This document shows positions 20,351-32,116 of a stretch of DNA of 64,000 bases, piece after piece. Where the stretch lies: positions 318,882,893 through 318,946,892 of the forward strand of contig JAUPFV010000002.1 in the NCBI GenBank assembly GCA_036936605.1. The letters run 5' to 3'. Source of the stretch: Limnanthes douglasii subsp. nivea (taxonomy: Eukaryota; Streptophyta; Magnoliopsida; Brassicales; Limnanthaceae). The notes below the pieces were generated by a model. The model saw only the letters and a list, made by a program, of their open reading frames with translations, made no database searches and was not told where the DNA came from. Each line of letters starts with the position of its first letter. The stretch's first letter is position 1. The position numbers were made by a program, and so were the translations under genes.

Positions 20351-21600
20351 AAATGCATGTAATGCACAATTACATCAAGCGGGAGACGTGGTATTGACAC
20401 TCATGGAAGTTACACGATGTGAAGAACTTTGAACTGAATAAACTAAACAAGCGATAGGATTTATGCCCATACATTTAAACCAAATCAAAAAAAATATGAC
20501 ACACTAAATGCAAAAATGGAGAGCATTTATATTCTCAACCCATGGTTTAGCACAAAATCACAATAAGAACGTATATTTTTGTTCGAAGCCTTACAAACAA
20601 CCTATATTTATTGCTTTAAACACTGTAAGAATAACTGTAAATCATGCAAGTTACGAAACGAAAAAGACAACCTACTTCGTTAATTCCAATTAAATTTTGG
20701 AATATAAAAGAATGAGGGAATGAGAGACTATTCGTCGATTTTTAAACTTTAAGTTTGAAAGGGATGTTGAAAATTTAAGTCGATTTCAAAAAGTAAGATT
20801 TCGAAAAATAAGAGTGATAAATTTAAAATTTAAATATTTATGATTTTAAGAGAAGATGAAATAATCTAGAAAAGAAAGTTTTATTTTTTTAGAGAACTAA
20901 AAATATTTTGTCAGATTTTATGGTCTATATATATATATATATATATATATAACTTCTCATTTTTTGGATACCAGTTGTTTATAAAATATTTATACATGTA
21001 TTTCAACTTATAAAATATATAATATTTTATATTGGCCAAATTTTACAGTTTATTCTAAAATGAATGCAGCATGTTTAATGCCTAAGATGCACGAGAGAAG
21101 CATGCATAGTACCTTCCATTGACATACCACCAAGCCTGGGTGTTAGGTTTCGATTATATAGTTTTTGAATTCCAAATTCTAGACTTTTCTTTAACGGCTT
21201 GAAATCTTAAATCTTCAAATGATATAAGAGCTTCTTTCTTAGCTCTTGCTTCTAAATATCATTATTTATAAATTATACATCATAAAACCCAAAATAAACA
21301 AGTTGCCCATATTTAAATATATATAGATATATAAATTCAATTTAATAAAAAAAACAATTGATTTAATCGAATGTAAATATTACAAATATTAATACATATA
21401 AATTTAAAAAATTTAACTTATAATATAATATAATATAGAGAGAGAATCTTTGTATTGTAAATAGTCTTAGAAAAGAATATCCATGTGGTAGACAGCAGCT
21501 GAGGTAGGTGACACAGGTGAAGAGATCTTAGGTAGTACTAAAACGGTTCGGTTACATCTGTCCTTTTCTGTAACCACTCTCTTTTTCTCTCTATCTATTA
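20351..21600. other. Intergenic AT-rich DNA
   Basis: No gene was recognised. An (AT)n microsatellite sits at 20925-20952. The last 200 bp before the LEA gene are pyrimidine-rich (ctctctttttctctctatc), as in plant core promoters. Confidence 0.5.
20925..20952. repeat. (AT)n microsatellite
   Basis: About 14 AT units. Confidence 0.95.
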
Positions 21601-21617
21601 CTCCTACATTACACTAG

Positions 21618-21624
21618 TATAAAG
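21618..21624 (+). promoter_or_regulatory. Likely TATA box of the LEA-like gene
   Basis: TATAAAG lies 101 bp upstream of the ATG, after a CT-rich patch. The spacing fits a plant core promoter with a leader of about 70 bases. Confidence 0.5.
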
Positions 21625-21718
21625 ATAGAGCTATACCATACTCAGCAGCTACCGGTCCTCTCCAAAACCAAAACCAAAACCACAAAGAAGAAAGAATAGC
21701 GCTCGCATCTATCTATAT

Positions 21719-23293
21719 ATGGCAGTGGTCAATTCCAAAAGCGCTCGAGAAATAGCTACCTTCACAAAGCGAGCAGTTAATCAGATTCAGACGATTCGTA
21801 ATCGCTCCTCTGCCTCTGCTTTCACCCTCAGGTACATCTCTCTCCCTCTCCCTCTCCCGCTCTACAAAATTCCAAGTTCTTATACTTCTTCTTATTGCAT
21901 GTTCATGTCATGTCCGAATTCTGAATCTTGCATGTCCGACTTCAAGCGCATTTATTTTATTTTACTTTATTTTGTTTTGTTGTCCGATATGAATCGGAAA
22001 ACGGTGTCGGTGTACTAAAGTTTATCATTAAACTCTGAATCATAACTATAAGAATTCGAGAGTGATATAGTTTTCGAGCTATTTATGAGTGATGTGGATA
22101 TAGTTGAGCCGAAAAGATTTCGAGCTACAATCACAAATATTACTATCTAATTGAGTAAGATCTAGCCGGGCTACGATTGTATCATGTATATTATTAGAAA
22201 AACTTGAGATGGAGGACATTACTCTAATATATATATTTAGGATATGACTAGGGCTGTTGATGTTCCTGAGAACCGTGAACGGACCGGAACCGGTGAAAAC
22301 CGAACCGATTTTTAATGGTGGGATTCGAAGTTCTATTCTAAAAAGCAAGACCGGTGTGGAATCTAACCATAAAACGGGTAAATTGGTCTGGTCGGGCCGA
22401 TAGAGACCGATAAACCAATAAAACCAATAAACATGTAAAACATATACGAGATCGGACCGATACTGGAGGGTACGGGGAAACCGAAAACGAATCTAACCGA
22501 TTCTTATCGATTCTGGTTGTGTTTAAAACCAAGACCAAAATCTTATCGGTCCGGAACCGATAAGGTCGTCCCGGTATGGTTGCATCAAAATCCGGACCGC
22601 TAACAAACATGTGATCGTATCATATATTATATCAACTATACTAGTAAATCAGCCTCATCGAATCAATTCTATGCACTACCTTAAACTTTAGGTAACTTTT
22701 AAAATTAAGATTCCACCTAATTCAATTATTTATTTCAGCACACGTAATATTCACTGCGACTTTTGATTATTTAAATACTTTTAACAAGAAAATTTGGCTT
22801 GGATCGTTTTCTTGGTTGTTTAGCTTTCTAGACTCCACCATGACCTTACTAAAATGAATTTAGCTCTGCTATTGGTAGATAAATTTCATAACAAATGTAA
22901 CTATAAAGACAGTCTAAAACCTAAACCTAAACCTAAATATTCAGTTACAGTTTGGCTATCATTTGTTTTTAATAATAGTAATAAATTTATCAAATAATAG
23001 CAACTCAAAATATGTGGTGCAGGAGGGAGGCACACACATCGATTTACCAGAAGAACCATGATGATCAGATTTGCCCAACAATAGTGCCGGACGAACTTAT
23101 CGAGCTTCAATCTGATAAGTACTGGGCTCCGCATCCACAAACCGGAGTGTTTGGACCTGCCAATGAACAAAACTCAAGTGTCGGTGGTGACGGTGGTTCT
23201 TCTCTTACAAAAGCTGGGGGGTCAGTTCTAGACGAGAAAGCTTGGTTCCGCCCTACTAGTCTTGAGGACTTGGACAAGTCTAGCTTCAATTGA
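21719..23293 (+). CDS. Late embryogenesis abundant-like protein (At5g17165-like), two exons
   Basis: Exon 1 is 21719-21831 and exon 2 is 23023-23293, giving 127 residues. The intron (1191 bp) has donor CAG|GTACAT and acceptor GTGCAG|G, phase 2. The N-terminus (MAVVNSKSAREIATF) is basic and Ser/Arg-rich with no acidic residue after Glu-11, which suits a mitochondrial or plastid presequence. The C-terminal half has the family's signature blocks: HTSIYQKNHDDQ, PTIVPDELI, DKYWAPHPQTGVFGPA, and VLDEKAWFRPTSLEDLDK at the end. These small, hydrophilic LEA-type proteins are linked to desiccation and stress tolerance; no enzyme activity is known. The gene looks intact. The intron carries a repeat insertion. 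Confidence 0.9.
22251..22607. mobile_element. Probable hAT-like MITE in the LEA intron
   Basis: This is a GC-richer block in an AT-rich intron, full of 'ccggaaccggtgaaaaccg', 'aaccgattcttatcgattc' and 'ggtccggaaccgata' words in both orientations. It begins near TAGGGCTGTTGATG and ends near CTAACAAACATG, which is loosely inverted-repeat-like. Such ends are typical of short plant hAT derivatives. The exact ends and target duplication are not clear. Confidence 0.45.
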
Positions 23294-23378
23294 CGAACGC
23301 TAATGAGTCGTCCTATTTTGGCAAGCAAGCAATATTAGTGTGTGTTTTATGTGTGGTAATAATAAGAGCATCATTATA

Positions 23379-23478
23379 ATAAGTATCGGTATTACAGTGC
23401 CAACTGTATCAATAACATACTATCCTGTAATAAGTATCTGTATTATAGTGCCCCTGTATCAGTAACATAATATCCTGT
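23379..23478. repeat. 50-bp tandem duplication downstream of the LEA gene
   Basis: Two adjacent units, 'aataagtatc(g/t)gtatta(c/t)agtgcc...tatcctgt', differ at a few positions. They probably lie in or near the 3' UTR. Confidence 0.85.
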
Positions 23479-24650
23479 AATATAACTCTTGTTGTTTCAT
23501 AGTGTCTGTACTATAAAGTTATGCGTCCTTGGATTTCAAGGTGGTTTATATATGTATCTGCACTGCCGTATCATTTCGTGTTATTAACATACCTATCAGT
23601 TCAGCACTCTGAACATATATTCGACTCGGAATAAATAGCACATATATTCAATTCAGCACATATGTCCGACTCCAAGGCCTTTTCATTCATCAGCTGCCAT
23701 GCAAGCAGCATCATGTGTTTACGGAAAGAGAATCATTCATATATTCATGACATAAGAACAAAAGATTACATAAGAGAACTAAGGACTATTTGATGCCTGT
23801 ATTGTATATTGATACAAAATTTGATAATGCCTATATTGCATATTGATACAAAATTTGTTAATGTTCTAGACAAAGAAGAGGCTGTCAAGACAGCACAAAA
23901 TTATATAGCTTGGAGATAATAAAGTAAATGTGGTACAAATGGTGATCTCCACTGAAGTGAAATACACGAAGACACAAATTAATACTCCAATGCAACCAGG
24001 AGCCATTTAAGTGCACAATCATTTCGTTTTCAACATCTCCAGGCTCATTGTTCACTTATGCGACCTTTTAACTCAGTCGTGACTGCTAGTACAGGTATAC
24101 ATATGCACATCATCTATATTTCAAAATGCTATTTACCAGAACTATGGAGATCTAGGAGTCTTTATGATACAGCACTTTCTGCTGAATTATCAGCGGCGAA
24201 ATCAAGTTTGGCATTTAACTCATGATGAGATTGAGTACCAGCCCAGTCGTACAAGTAACCATAATCACTTCTATTCCAGTTGAACAAGTTTTGCTGCACT
24301 TACTTATGTAGATAACAAGACCTGTACCATCACATACTGATAATTCATCTTTGCAGGATGACAAGACCAAGCATGTTCAAGCTTCAGCTGAGTTACCATT
24401 TTAGCCATTCAGAAGAGCGTTGTCTATCCAACCCTTTGCCGCGATTAAGCCAACAAAAATTCTAGTTTGATCGAAAGCATTATACTAGGGCCATTGGAAA
24501 GATAACGGCATTTGGTCAAAGTCAGAGAAGGACTATGAAATCCAACCACAGGCGATAATGGAAACATGTCCTGGGAAGATATACATGAAAAGTATCAGGT
24601 CAACAAGGTTACCAGAAAATAATGGAACAGAAAACATATCCCTTGCTTAT
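23479..24650. other. Intergenic DNA between the convergent LEA and PPR genes
   Basis: No gene was recognised. A second short duplication (about 33-bp unit, 23791-23855, containing 'tattgatacaaaatt') is present. The right part probably includes the PPR 3' UTR. Confidence 0.5.
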
Positions 24651-27418
24651 CTAATACTCACAATGCCTCTTCTCAAGAACTACCAGTGCAGATTGCAGCA
24701 ACTGTCTAGCTTTTCTATCTGGAGTGCATCCAGAGGATTCCATTTCTTTGTATACTTCAGGGACCTGCATAGTTCTGAATTAATGCACCAGTCAAAGAGA
24801 CTAAGATGCCGTAATGAAATAAAAAGCAGTTGAGTAGGATAGCATACCTTGTCGAACTTCCTCGCTCGAAGAAATGCCTTCATAAGTGTGCTGTATGTAA
24901 CTACATCGGGGCTAAAACCCTTCACAAAGGCAGTAAAAATTCCATTGGTTCATTGAACTTATAACGAAGCTTGATGAGAAGGCGAAAAGGAATGTATTAT
25001 CCAACAATATGGTGCAAATTTCCGTAAAGTTCGGAATAACGAGAACTTACGCTTTCTTTGATATGTTGATAAATAGATAGTGCCTCCATATACCTCCCAG
25101 CAGTACCAAATGCATTGATCAACACATTTAACATGATAAGATTTGGCTCGATCCCTTCAGCTTCCATGAGCTGAAGCACTTTTACTGTTTGTTCACATAA
25201 TCCCTGCAATGAAATGAAATCGATACTAAAAACATGCTTGAGTGGAGGAAAGTTACTCTATAAAAGATGCCAACAGTAAGCTAGCTGAAATTCGCACGAC
25301 AGTCCACACACTAAACTACTATGACTGCCCGTATGAAGATGCATATGGAAAAAAATACAATCAATTAAAACAAACACATCTTCTGCCTTTGTGTGCTTGA
25401 GCGGAGATCCATCTTTTCATACACTTACTAGGTCCTAGCCTTCAAACAAGAATGACCCCAGAAAGGAAAAAATTGACAAGCACTTATACGCTAGTAGTGT
25501 TGGATAACCTATTACTTAAAGAAGCAAAGGATAGAGACTCACTAATGATGGTTAAAAGGGTCAAACCGAGAGGGAGGTATGTAACTTGATCCTAGCTCAT
25601 ACTCCTAATGTAAGAGACAATAATAGCTAAAAGTTGAGGACTCATGGAAGATTACCCAGTTAGCCTGCTTTTTTAACTGCCGAAGTGTTAAGTTGCCAAT
25701 GATTTATAAGCCAAAAAGTTGGCTTCAAATTAGTAAATTTAAAAAAAAAAAAAAAAAAGTTAAGGTCGTTTGGTTTATAATAAAGATAAATTTCAAAAGT
25801 TAAAATTGAAGGTATAAAAGGAAAAACAAAATCCAAAAGAAAAATTAACAGCATATATGGCTAATAATCCGAATCCGTTGAAAAAATACAAAAAATGAAA
25901 AATTAATTTTTAGCTCTTAACTTTTTTATCTAATAGGCCTAAAATCTAGCTCTTTTAATACTACAAAGATAGATCAAACCAAACAACATGTTTGCTTATA
26001 AGCCTGCAGGTCACATAAGCTGACTAACCGCACCAAACAACCCCAAAGATTTTAAGTATACTAGTATAATATAAAGAACAAGCAGGTAAAACAAGCATAC
26101 TTGGATAAGTAATAACTCCTAATACCAAAAGTAAGCAGAACATGCACTGTACCTGCTGAGCATAAGCATTTGCTAGAGCACAAAACACATTGGCAGAAAT
26201 CCTGCTGCCATCTGACTTGAGAGCAGCAATGCACTCCTCAGCGTCCTTATATTTTCCATACTGCCCATAGATATCAACCAAAATAGCATAAACAGTCCCA
26301 AGGTTTTCGTGCCCTTTAAATTTCATAATCTCGAAATTGCTCTCTAACAAATCCCATTTCCCTTGTTCACCCAAGCGAGTTATAAGATTAACGAAAATCT
26401 TGGGGTCCGGATACCTCCCTTGCTCTTGCATCATTGTAAACAATTGAAAAGCCTTTTCTACAGCACCTGCGTGACAATGCCACTTGATCAAAGAGTTCCA
26501 CGTAGTTATATCTGGGGTTATTCCACTTTGCTCTTGCATTTTATCGAACACTTCTAGGGCTTCTGCTAATTCACCATATTTACCAAAAGTATCTATAATG
26601 CTATTGTATATATTCAAATCCATGGGAACACCTGCATTCCTTATCTCCTCTACAATACCCAAAGCTTTCTTCCACATCCCATTGTCCCGGTATAGACCAA
26701 TAATCTTGCTGTAAACAAAGGAGTTCAATCGAAACCCTTTTCGCTGCATCTCGTTAACGATGGACCACGAATCCTCTAATCGCCCTGCCTTCACATAGTA
26801 ATCTAATAGAATCTCGTACGTCTCTTGGTTTTTGGCGATGTTCTCTTCCTCCATTACACTTAAAACCCTAACTCCAAGTTCTAAGAAACCTTTCTTCAGA
26901 TATCCTCTTAGCAACACGTTAAACAACCTCGATCGTATCCTTCGGTGGCTATCGAGACCGAGACGCGTCATTTCGTGAAACAATGCGTCGGCTTCCAATG
27001 GCCGACCGAGACTGGCTAAGGAATCAATCAAGTGAGCGTAAGTAGTAGGGTCGAGACGTGAACCAAGAGCTTCCAATTGAGCAGTTAGCTCCGTGGCCTT
27101 ACTGATGTTACCTGACTGACAGCAATCACGAATCCATCGGTTGTACAGCGCGGTGGATGGTTCTTGTCCATCGGCGTAAGTTGAAGACGCGCAGCATAAC
27201 GATGCGTTGCCAGTGGCTTTGATGTTGCTCGATGCGAGGGATAAAACTTGTCTGACGCCATTGCTGTCTTGGTTGAAACGATTTGATGGGTGATGGAGAA
27301 GTGAAGATGGTGCAGTAGAAGAGAAGGATTGTATTTTCATGGCCATGTTTAGACGAAAGAAAGACAAAACCCGACAATCTGGTATAGACATAGAAACTGT
27401 ACCAAACTGTGACATCAT
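24651..27418 (-). CDS. P-class pentatricopeptide repeat protein, four exons
   Basis: The exons on the minus strand are 27418-26153, 25203-25051, 24919-24848 and 24764-24651. All introns are phase 0 with GT...AG ends, giving 534 residues. PPR proteins bind organellar RNA. About ten 35-residue repeats are visible from residue 85, for example TTYAHLIDSLASLGRPLEAD, VYSKIIGLYRDNGMWKKAL, TTWNSLIKWHCHAGAVEKAF and VTYSTLMKAFLRARKFDKV. No E, DYW or SMR domain is present. The end (TPDRKARQLLQSAL) and repeat order resemble the CRP1 group, but orthology is not shown. The N-terminus is Ser-rich, suiting an organelle transit peptide. MAMKIQS at 27346 is an equally good start, giving 510 residues. A LINE lies only 62 bp upstream of the first ATG. 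Confidence 0.88.
25700..26045. mobile_element. Possible MITE in PPR intron 1
   Basis: An AT-rich block is bounded by 'ggtcgtttggtttataa' (about 25765) and 'accgcaccaaacaacccc' (about 26043). These read as imperfect inverted ends (ggtcgtttggtt against ggttgtttggtg). An A18 tract lies at its left. Precise ends and target duplication were not found. Confidence 0.4.
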
Positions 27419-27504
27419 GACTCATTTCTGGAAATTTGTTTGGGTCAAGAATGTTAGTACTAGTAGTAGTAGAGTTTCTTTGTAAACAAATCATTATTTT
27501 TTTT

Positions 27505-27982
27505 AGCAAGGAACTTTTGTTTGATAAATTGAAACATAGTTGGATACAAAGGTGGGAAATTTCTCTCCAAAATCACACAAAAGGGAAACTTAATAAGATA
27601 CAGCCAATTACAAGCTTAAAGACCAATCATTTGAAAAGACTAAAAGCCAACAACACTTAAATCAATCACTTGAGCTTCAAACACCAATCCAAAGAGCTCA
27701 GCAATCCATAGCTTAATCTACAAACTCAGCCAGCAATAACCTTTATAAACACCAAGCAGCACTTTCGCAAAAGCTCAGACATCAATCACAGCCAAGAAAC
27801 TTAATCAGCAACTATCATCAGAAACTTAATCAGCAATCATCAGCCTTCCCCAAGATCAACACTCCATGCAAGGACTCACTTCAACATGAAGAAACGCAAG
27901 CCAAGAAAAGCTCCAGCAACAGAATATGCCAACTAAAGCAACGAAGGACCAAAAGGACCTAGAATCAAACTTACAAACAAAC
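27505..27982 (-). other. LINE 3' UTR
   Basis: This is noncoding sequence between the ORF2 stop and the short poly(A). It is rich in 'agcaatc', 'atcagc' and 'aaactcag' words on the plus strand. No gene was seen. Confidence 0.7.
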
Positions 27983-30900
27983 TCAGTCTGACATGTTTAT
28001 ATAAGGTAAGCCAAGGCTTTCAAGTATAAGAATAGACCTCAGATTAGCAGGAGCAGAAGTGAAAACATATTCAGTCTTGAGTTTACATTTTAAGGTCCAA
28101 CGAGCCAGCCAGTCAGTTGCTCGTTTTTGGTCCCTATAAACATGCATAAGGGTCATAGTAGGAGTGAGCATCATTTTACAGCAGTTTATAGCAGGAGAAA
28201 GAGACCAGTGTAAGGCACCCATATTATCATTCTTCATAAAATCAACAAGTAATGAAGAATCAGTTTCAATGTCAACAGGATAGAGACCTTTAGAATTACA
28301 AATAGTAAGACCGTCCATCAGGGCCCTAGCTTCAGCCATAATAGGAGACAACTTACCATAGACATTACCACCAGCATACACTAGATTACCTTCAAAGTCT
28401 CTGATAATGAAACCAGCACTAGCTTCACCATTGAAAATCACAGAAGCATGAGTGTTAAGCTTATACCTACCAACTACAGGAGGAACCCACTTAAGCACAG
28501 AAGGTTTATTTAAAGAGCTACAACATAAGTTTAAGAAGCCCAGACTTTTAGCAACAGTTTTATCACTGGACCAGTGCTTAAACTTGAATATACCAGCAAC
28601 ATTCATGTAGTAAATGATCTTGTGAATATCCTTAATAATAACATTAGAAGAAACAGTCTTATTTTTGAACTTAGAATGGTTTCTATATTTCCAAATGGTG
28701 CTGTAAATAATAGATGGAATGACATTTCTGATATGGTTTTTCTTACTAGTGCTCCTAAACCAAGTTCTAGACACGTGGATATGAGTCATATATCTATAAA
28801 TAATTATATTGAAAAGATCAACAAAATGCAACCAAACAGACCAGGAAACATCACAAGAAATAAAAACATGATCAGTGGTTTCACAACTTAAGCAAAATTG
28901 ACATTTTGAAACAATGTACATGTGCCTTTTCCTTAGAACCGAATCAGTAGACATAAAACTGTTAACAAGCTTCAAATGAATGAAAGAATGCTTTTTGGGA
29001 GTTAAATCGTTCCAGATCTTATAAAACAGACTAGATTCAATGTGATGAGTTCTGATGAAATCCCATGTATGCTTTAGACTAAAGTTACCAGTAGAAGATA
29101 AGCTCCATATGATCTTATCCTTCTTATTATGGTTAATAGAACAGTTTTTAATACGATCAAGATCTTCCTTACTAATAAGATTGGCAATACGATTCAGATC
29201 CCATTGATAGTTAGACCAATAATCATTAACCTTCTCATGATGAAACCAACTATTGTCAATAGAATTATCAAGAAAAAGAAGAGGATCAGAATTAGACCAT
29301 CTATCCAGCCAGAAGTCAACATTTCCATCACCTAAAGACCAGCTCACAAACTGCTCAACAGTAGACTGAATCCTCTTAAGCCTATTCCAGACCATAGAAC
29401 CCTTGATGTTACTAGCCAGCTGCAAAGGATGCTTCTTATTGCAATAGATATCATGAATCAGATTAGCCCAGAGTAACTTGTTGTCCCTAAACTGCAACCA
29501 AAGCTTACAAGAAGTAGACATTTGAACATCAGCTAAATCTCTAATGTTTAAGCCCCCCTCTTTATACGTTTTACAAATGGATTTCCAACTACACCAATGG
29601 ATTTTGTGATCTAAGCCAGTAGAACCCCAAAGAAAGGCATTGAAGGCTTTTTCAATTTTGTTAATAACACTACAAGGGATAACATTACTATGCATCCAGT
29701 AAAGCACAATATTCATAAGAACATCATTAATGAGAGTGATTCTACCAGAAAACGATAGGTGCTTGGATTCCCAATCAACTATTCTATTATTAATATTTTT
29801 AAGGAGATTGGTATAAATAACAGACTTGTTGTTGGTGCTGATAGTTATACCTAGATAATCAGTAGGGAGCATAGCACTATTAAATCCAGTGATGTTAGAA
29901 ATAGAACTAATTCTATCATCATTCATACCACTAGAAATGATCACCTTTGTTTTACTTTTATTAATGACCTGACCAGAAACTGCTTGATAGTCCTGCAAGA
30001 AGAAATTAAGTGATACTATAGAAGCATCCTTGCAGTTAGTAAACAATATGATATCATCAGCGGAAGCCAAGTTACTAATACATAACTTGTTACGACTTTT
30101 GTATCTCATGCTTTTATTATTATTAAAGAGCAAAGATATACCCCTCAACAACACCTCTTCAGCAATAATAAATAGGCTAGGTGAAAGGGGATCACCCTGC
30201 CTAAGACCTTTAGCAGTTTTAAAGAAACCATATGAAGCACCATTAACTAATATAGAGACAAAGACATTAGATATCATGCTATTAATGAGCCTAACAAATC
30301 TTTTAGAGAAGCCAAAGCAGGTTAATACTTTAAAAAGAAAAGGGTGACTAAGCTTGTCAAAAGCTTTGCACATGTCCAACTGAATGATGATGTTTTTGTT
30401 CTTAACTTTTTTATTCAAATCATAAAGAAGGTCCTTGGCAGTTAAGATATTAGAATGAATAGAACTACCAGGAACAAACCCACCTTGAGAGCTAGAGATT
30501 ACTTTAGGAAGAAGAATAACAAGTCTGTTATTCAGAATTTTAGCCATAATACGATTAAGGAGCGTGCATAAACTAATAGGCCGATAATCACTCCAACAAG
30601 TGGTATTACTAGACTTAGGGATGAGACAGATGCCGGTAGCAAGAATACCTTTAGGTATATTACACCCTCTAATAAAATGGTGAAGAGCAGATATGAGATC
30701 TTTTTTGATGATGCTCCAACATTTTTTATAAAAGATTAGATTAAATCCATCCATACCTGCCACACTAGATGCTTTTAGATTGTTGATTGTCTTGAGAACT
30801 TCATCTTCACCAGGAAGAGTGAGCAGACTCTTGTTATCCTCTTGAGTAACAACACAGGGAATGGTATCAAACAGATTATGACTCATCTTATCCAACTCAT

Positions 30901-32116
30901 CTTGCTTGTCTTTGTAAGGGCTACAAGCAAGGGCCTTAGTAAAGAAATCAACAGCAGAATGACCTATAGAGTCTTTATCAGTAATCCAAATGTCATTTTC
31001 CTTAATACCATTAATAGCACTCTTCTTTCTTTTCTTGGAGACATAACTATGAAAGAGTTTTGTACTTCTATCTCCATCTTTGATCCAGTCAACATTACAC
31101 TTCTGTAGCCAATACTCTTCCTCCATTTTATAAGCATTCATTAGCAAAGCATTAAACTTATTCAACTCCTCATTCGATTGACTAGTATTTTGATTATGAT
31201 GTAAAGTATCCACCATAAGAACTTCATCCTCCAAAGCTAGAACTTTGTTGAAAACATTCCCAAAATGATGCTTATTCCAATCAACAAGATCAGCTTTTAA
31301 CCTTTTGAGCTTAAGCCAAAACATATTCAAAGGATCACCATCCATATCCTGATCCCAACTATTAGACACAATAGACAAGAACCCTTCATCAAGCAGCCAC
31401 ATGTTTTGAAATCTAAAATTCTTTCTAGAACTATAAGACAAAGAGGAACAATTAACAATGATGGCCATGTGATCAGAACCAGTTCTGGCTTTATGAAAGA
31501 CATTAGTATTATTGAAGATATCATTCCAAAAGTTATTAGTGAAGACCCAATCAAGACGTCTCCACTTAGTCTTGTTAGACCAAGTAAATCTAGACCCAGC
31601 ATATCTAGCATCTATAAGACTACAATCACTTATCATTTTATTGAAATCATCAGCATTATTTTGACAAAACGTAGAGCAGCCAATCTGATCATCTATAGAA
31701 CTTATTGAATTAAAGTCACCACACACAAGCCAGGCTTTAGTATCACAAGAAATGTTACGCAAAGTATCCCACAAATCTAATCTATTTAAGCGTTGGCATT
31801 TAGCATATACAAAAGTTAAAATAAATTTTTTATCAAGAATGTTATGAGTTGCATCAATATGCAAGCATTGAATATGATCAAGCAAAATGTTAACAGATAT
31901 GTTATCATTCCAGAAAATCCAAATTTTATTGGAAATATTAGAAGCACTATGGTTGAAACCAATTTTAGAAGCACAAGAAACCAGATTTTCACTACTAATT
32001 AAGGGCTCTTGAATAACAACCATATCAACATTGTTAACTCTAGAAAGATGCTTAAGTCTCCTAAATGAAGATTTATTTTTAATCCCTCTAATATTCCAAT
32101 TGAGAATGCTAATCAT
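27983..32116 (-). CDS. LINE ORF2: endonuclease - reverse transcriptase - RNase H
   Basis: This is an uninterrupted frame of 1377 residues. Domains in order: AP-type endonuclease from residue 1 (LNWNIRG, QEPL, CGDFNS, GSDHMA near 213); RT from about 500 to 770 (YRPISLC, GGFVPGSS, QLDMCKAFDKLSHPF, LRQGDPLSPSLF, and SADDIILF near 683); zf-RVT-like Cys/His region near 1035-1085 (CQFCLSCETTDHVFISC); RNase H about 1215-1335 (AEARALMDGL, DIETDSSLLV). Two residues are odd. The RT box reads SADD where Y/FADD is usual, though both Asp are kept. The first RNase H Asp, usually in a N-T-D motif, is His (KLNTHAS). The protein would copy LINE RNA at a nicked target. It overlaps the end of ORF1 by the ATGATTAG junction. 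Confidence 0.92.
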   Translation of the reverse strand: MISILNWNIRGIKNKSSFRRLKHLSRVNNVDMVVIQEPLISSENLVSCASKIGFNHSASNISNKIWIFWNDNISVNILLDHIQCLHIDATHNILDKKFILTFVYAKCQRLNRLDLWDTLRNISCDTKAWLVCGDFNSISSIDDQIGCSTFCQNNADDFNKMISDCSLIDARYAGSRFTWSNKTKWRRLDWVFTNNFWNDIFNNTNVFHKARTGSDHMAIIVNCSSLSYSSRKNFRFQNMWLLDEGFLSIVSNSWDQDMDGDPLNMFWLKLKRLKADLVDWNKHHFGNVFNKVLALEDEVLMVDTLHHNQNTSQSNEELNKFNALLMNAYKMEEEYWLQKCNVDWIKDGDRSTKLFHSYVSKKRKKSAINGIKENDIWITDKDSIGHSAVDFFTKALACSPYKDKQDELDKMSHNLFDTIPCVVTQEDNKSLLTLPGEDEVLKTINNLKASSVAGMDGFNLIFYKKCWSIIKKDLISALHHFIRGCNIPKGILATGICLIPKSSNTTCWSDYRPISLCTLLNRIMAKILNNRLVILLPKVISSSQGGFVPGSSIHSNILTAKDLLYDLNKKVKNKNIIIQLDMCKAFDKLSHPFLFKVLTCFGFSKRFVRLINSMISNVFVSILVNGASYGFFKTAKGLRQGDPLSPSLFIIAEEVLLRGISLLFNNNKSMRYKSRNKLCISNLASADDIILFTNCKDASIVSLNFFLQDYQAVSGQVINKSKTKVIISSGMNDDRISSISNITGFNSAMLPTDYLGITISTNNKSVIYTNLLKNINNRIVDWESKHLSFSGRITLINDVLMNIVLYWMHSNVIPCSVINKIEKAFNAFLWGSTGLDHKIHWCSWKSICKTYKEGGLNIRDLADVQMSTSCKLWLQFRDNKLLWANLIHDIYCNKKHPLQLASNIKGSMVWNRLKRIQSTVEQFVSWSLGDGNVDFWLDRWSNSDPLLFLDNSIDNSWFHHEKVNDYWSNYQWDLNRIANLISKEDLDRIKNCSINHNKKDKIIWSLSSTGNFSLKHTWDFIRTHHIESSLFYKIWNDLTPKKHSFIHLKLVNSFMSTDSVLRKRHMYIVSKCQFCLSCETTDHVFISCDVSWSVWLHFVDLFNIIIYRYMTHIHVSRTWFRSTSKKNHIRNVIPSIIYSTIWKYRNHSKFKNKTVSSNVIIKDIHKIIYYMNVAGIFKFKHWSSDKTVAKSLGFLNLCCSSLNKPSVLKWVPPVVGRYKLNTHASVIFNGEASAGFIIRDFEGNLVYAGGNVYGKLSPIMAEARALMDGLTICNSKGLYPVDIETDSSLLVDFMKNDNMGALHWSLSPAINCCKMMLTPTMTLMHVYRDQKRATDWLARWTLKCKLKTEYVFTSAPANLRSILILESLGLPYINMSD

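Noticed and set aside
25741..25758. A18 tract as the tail of a SINE or LINE insertion
   Set aside because: No body with RNA-polymerase III boxes or target duplication was found next to it.
29129..29335. Several plus-strand open frames inside the LINE
   Set aside because: They are shadows of the intact ORF2 on the minus strand.
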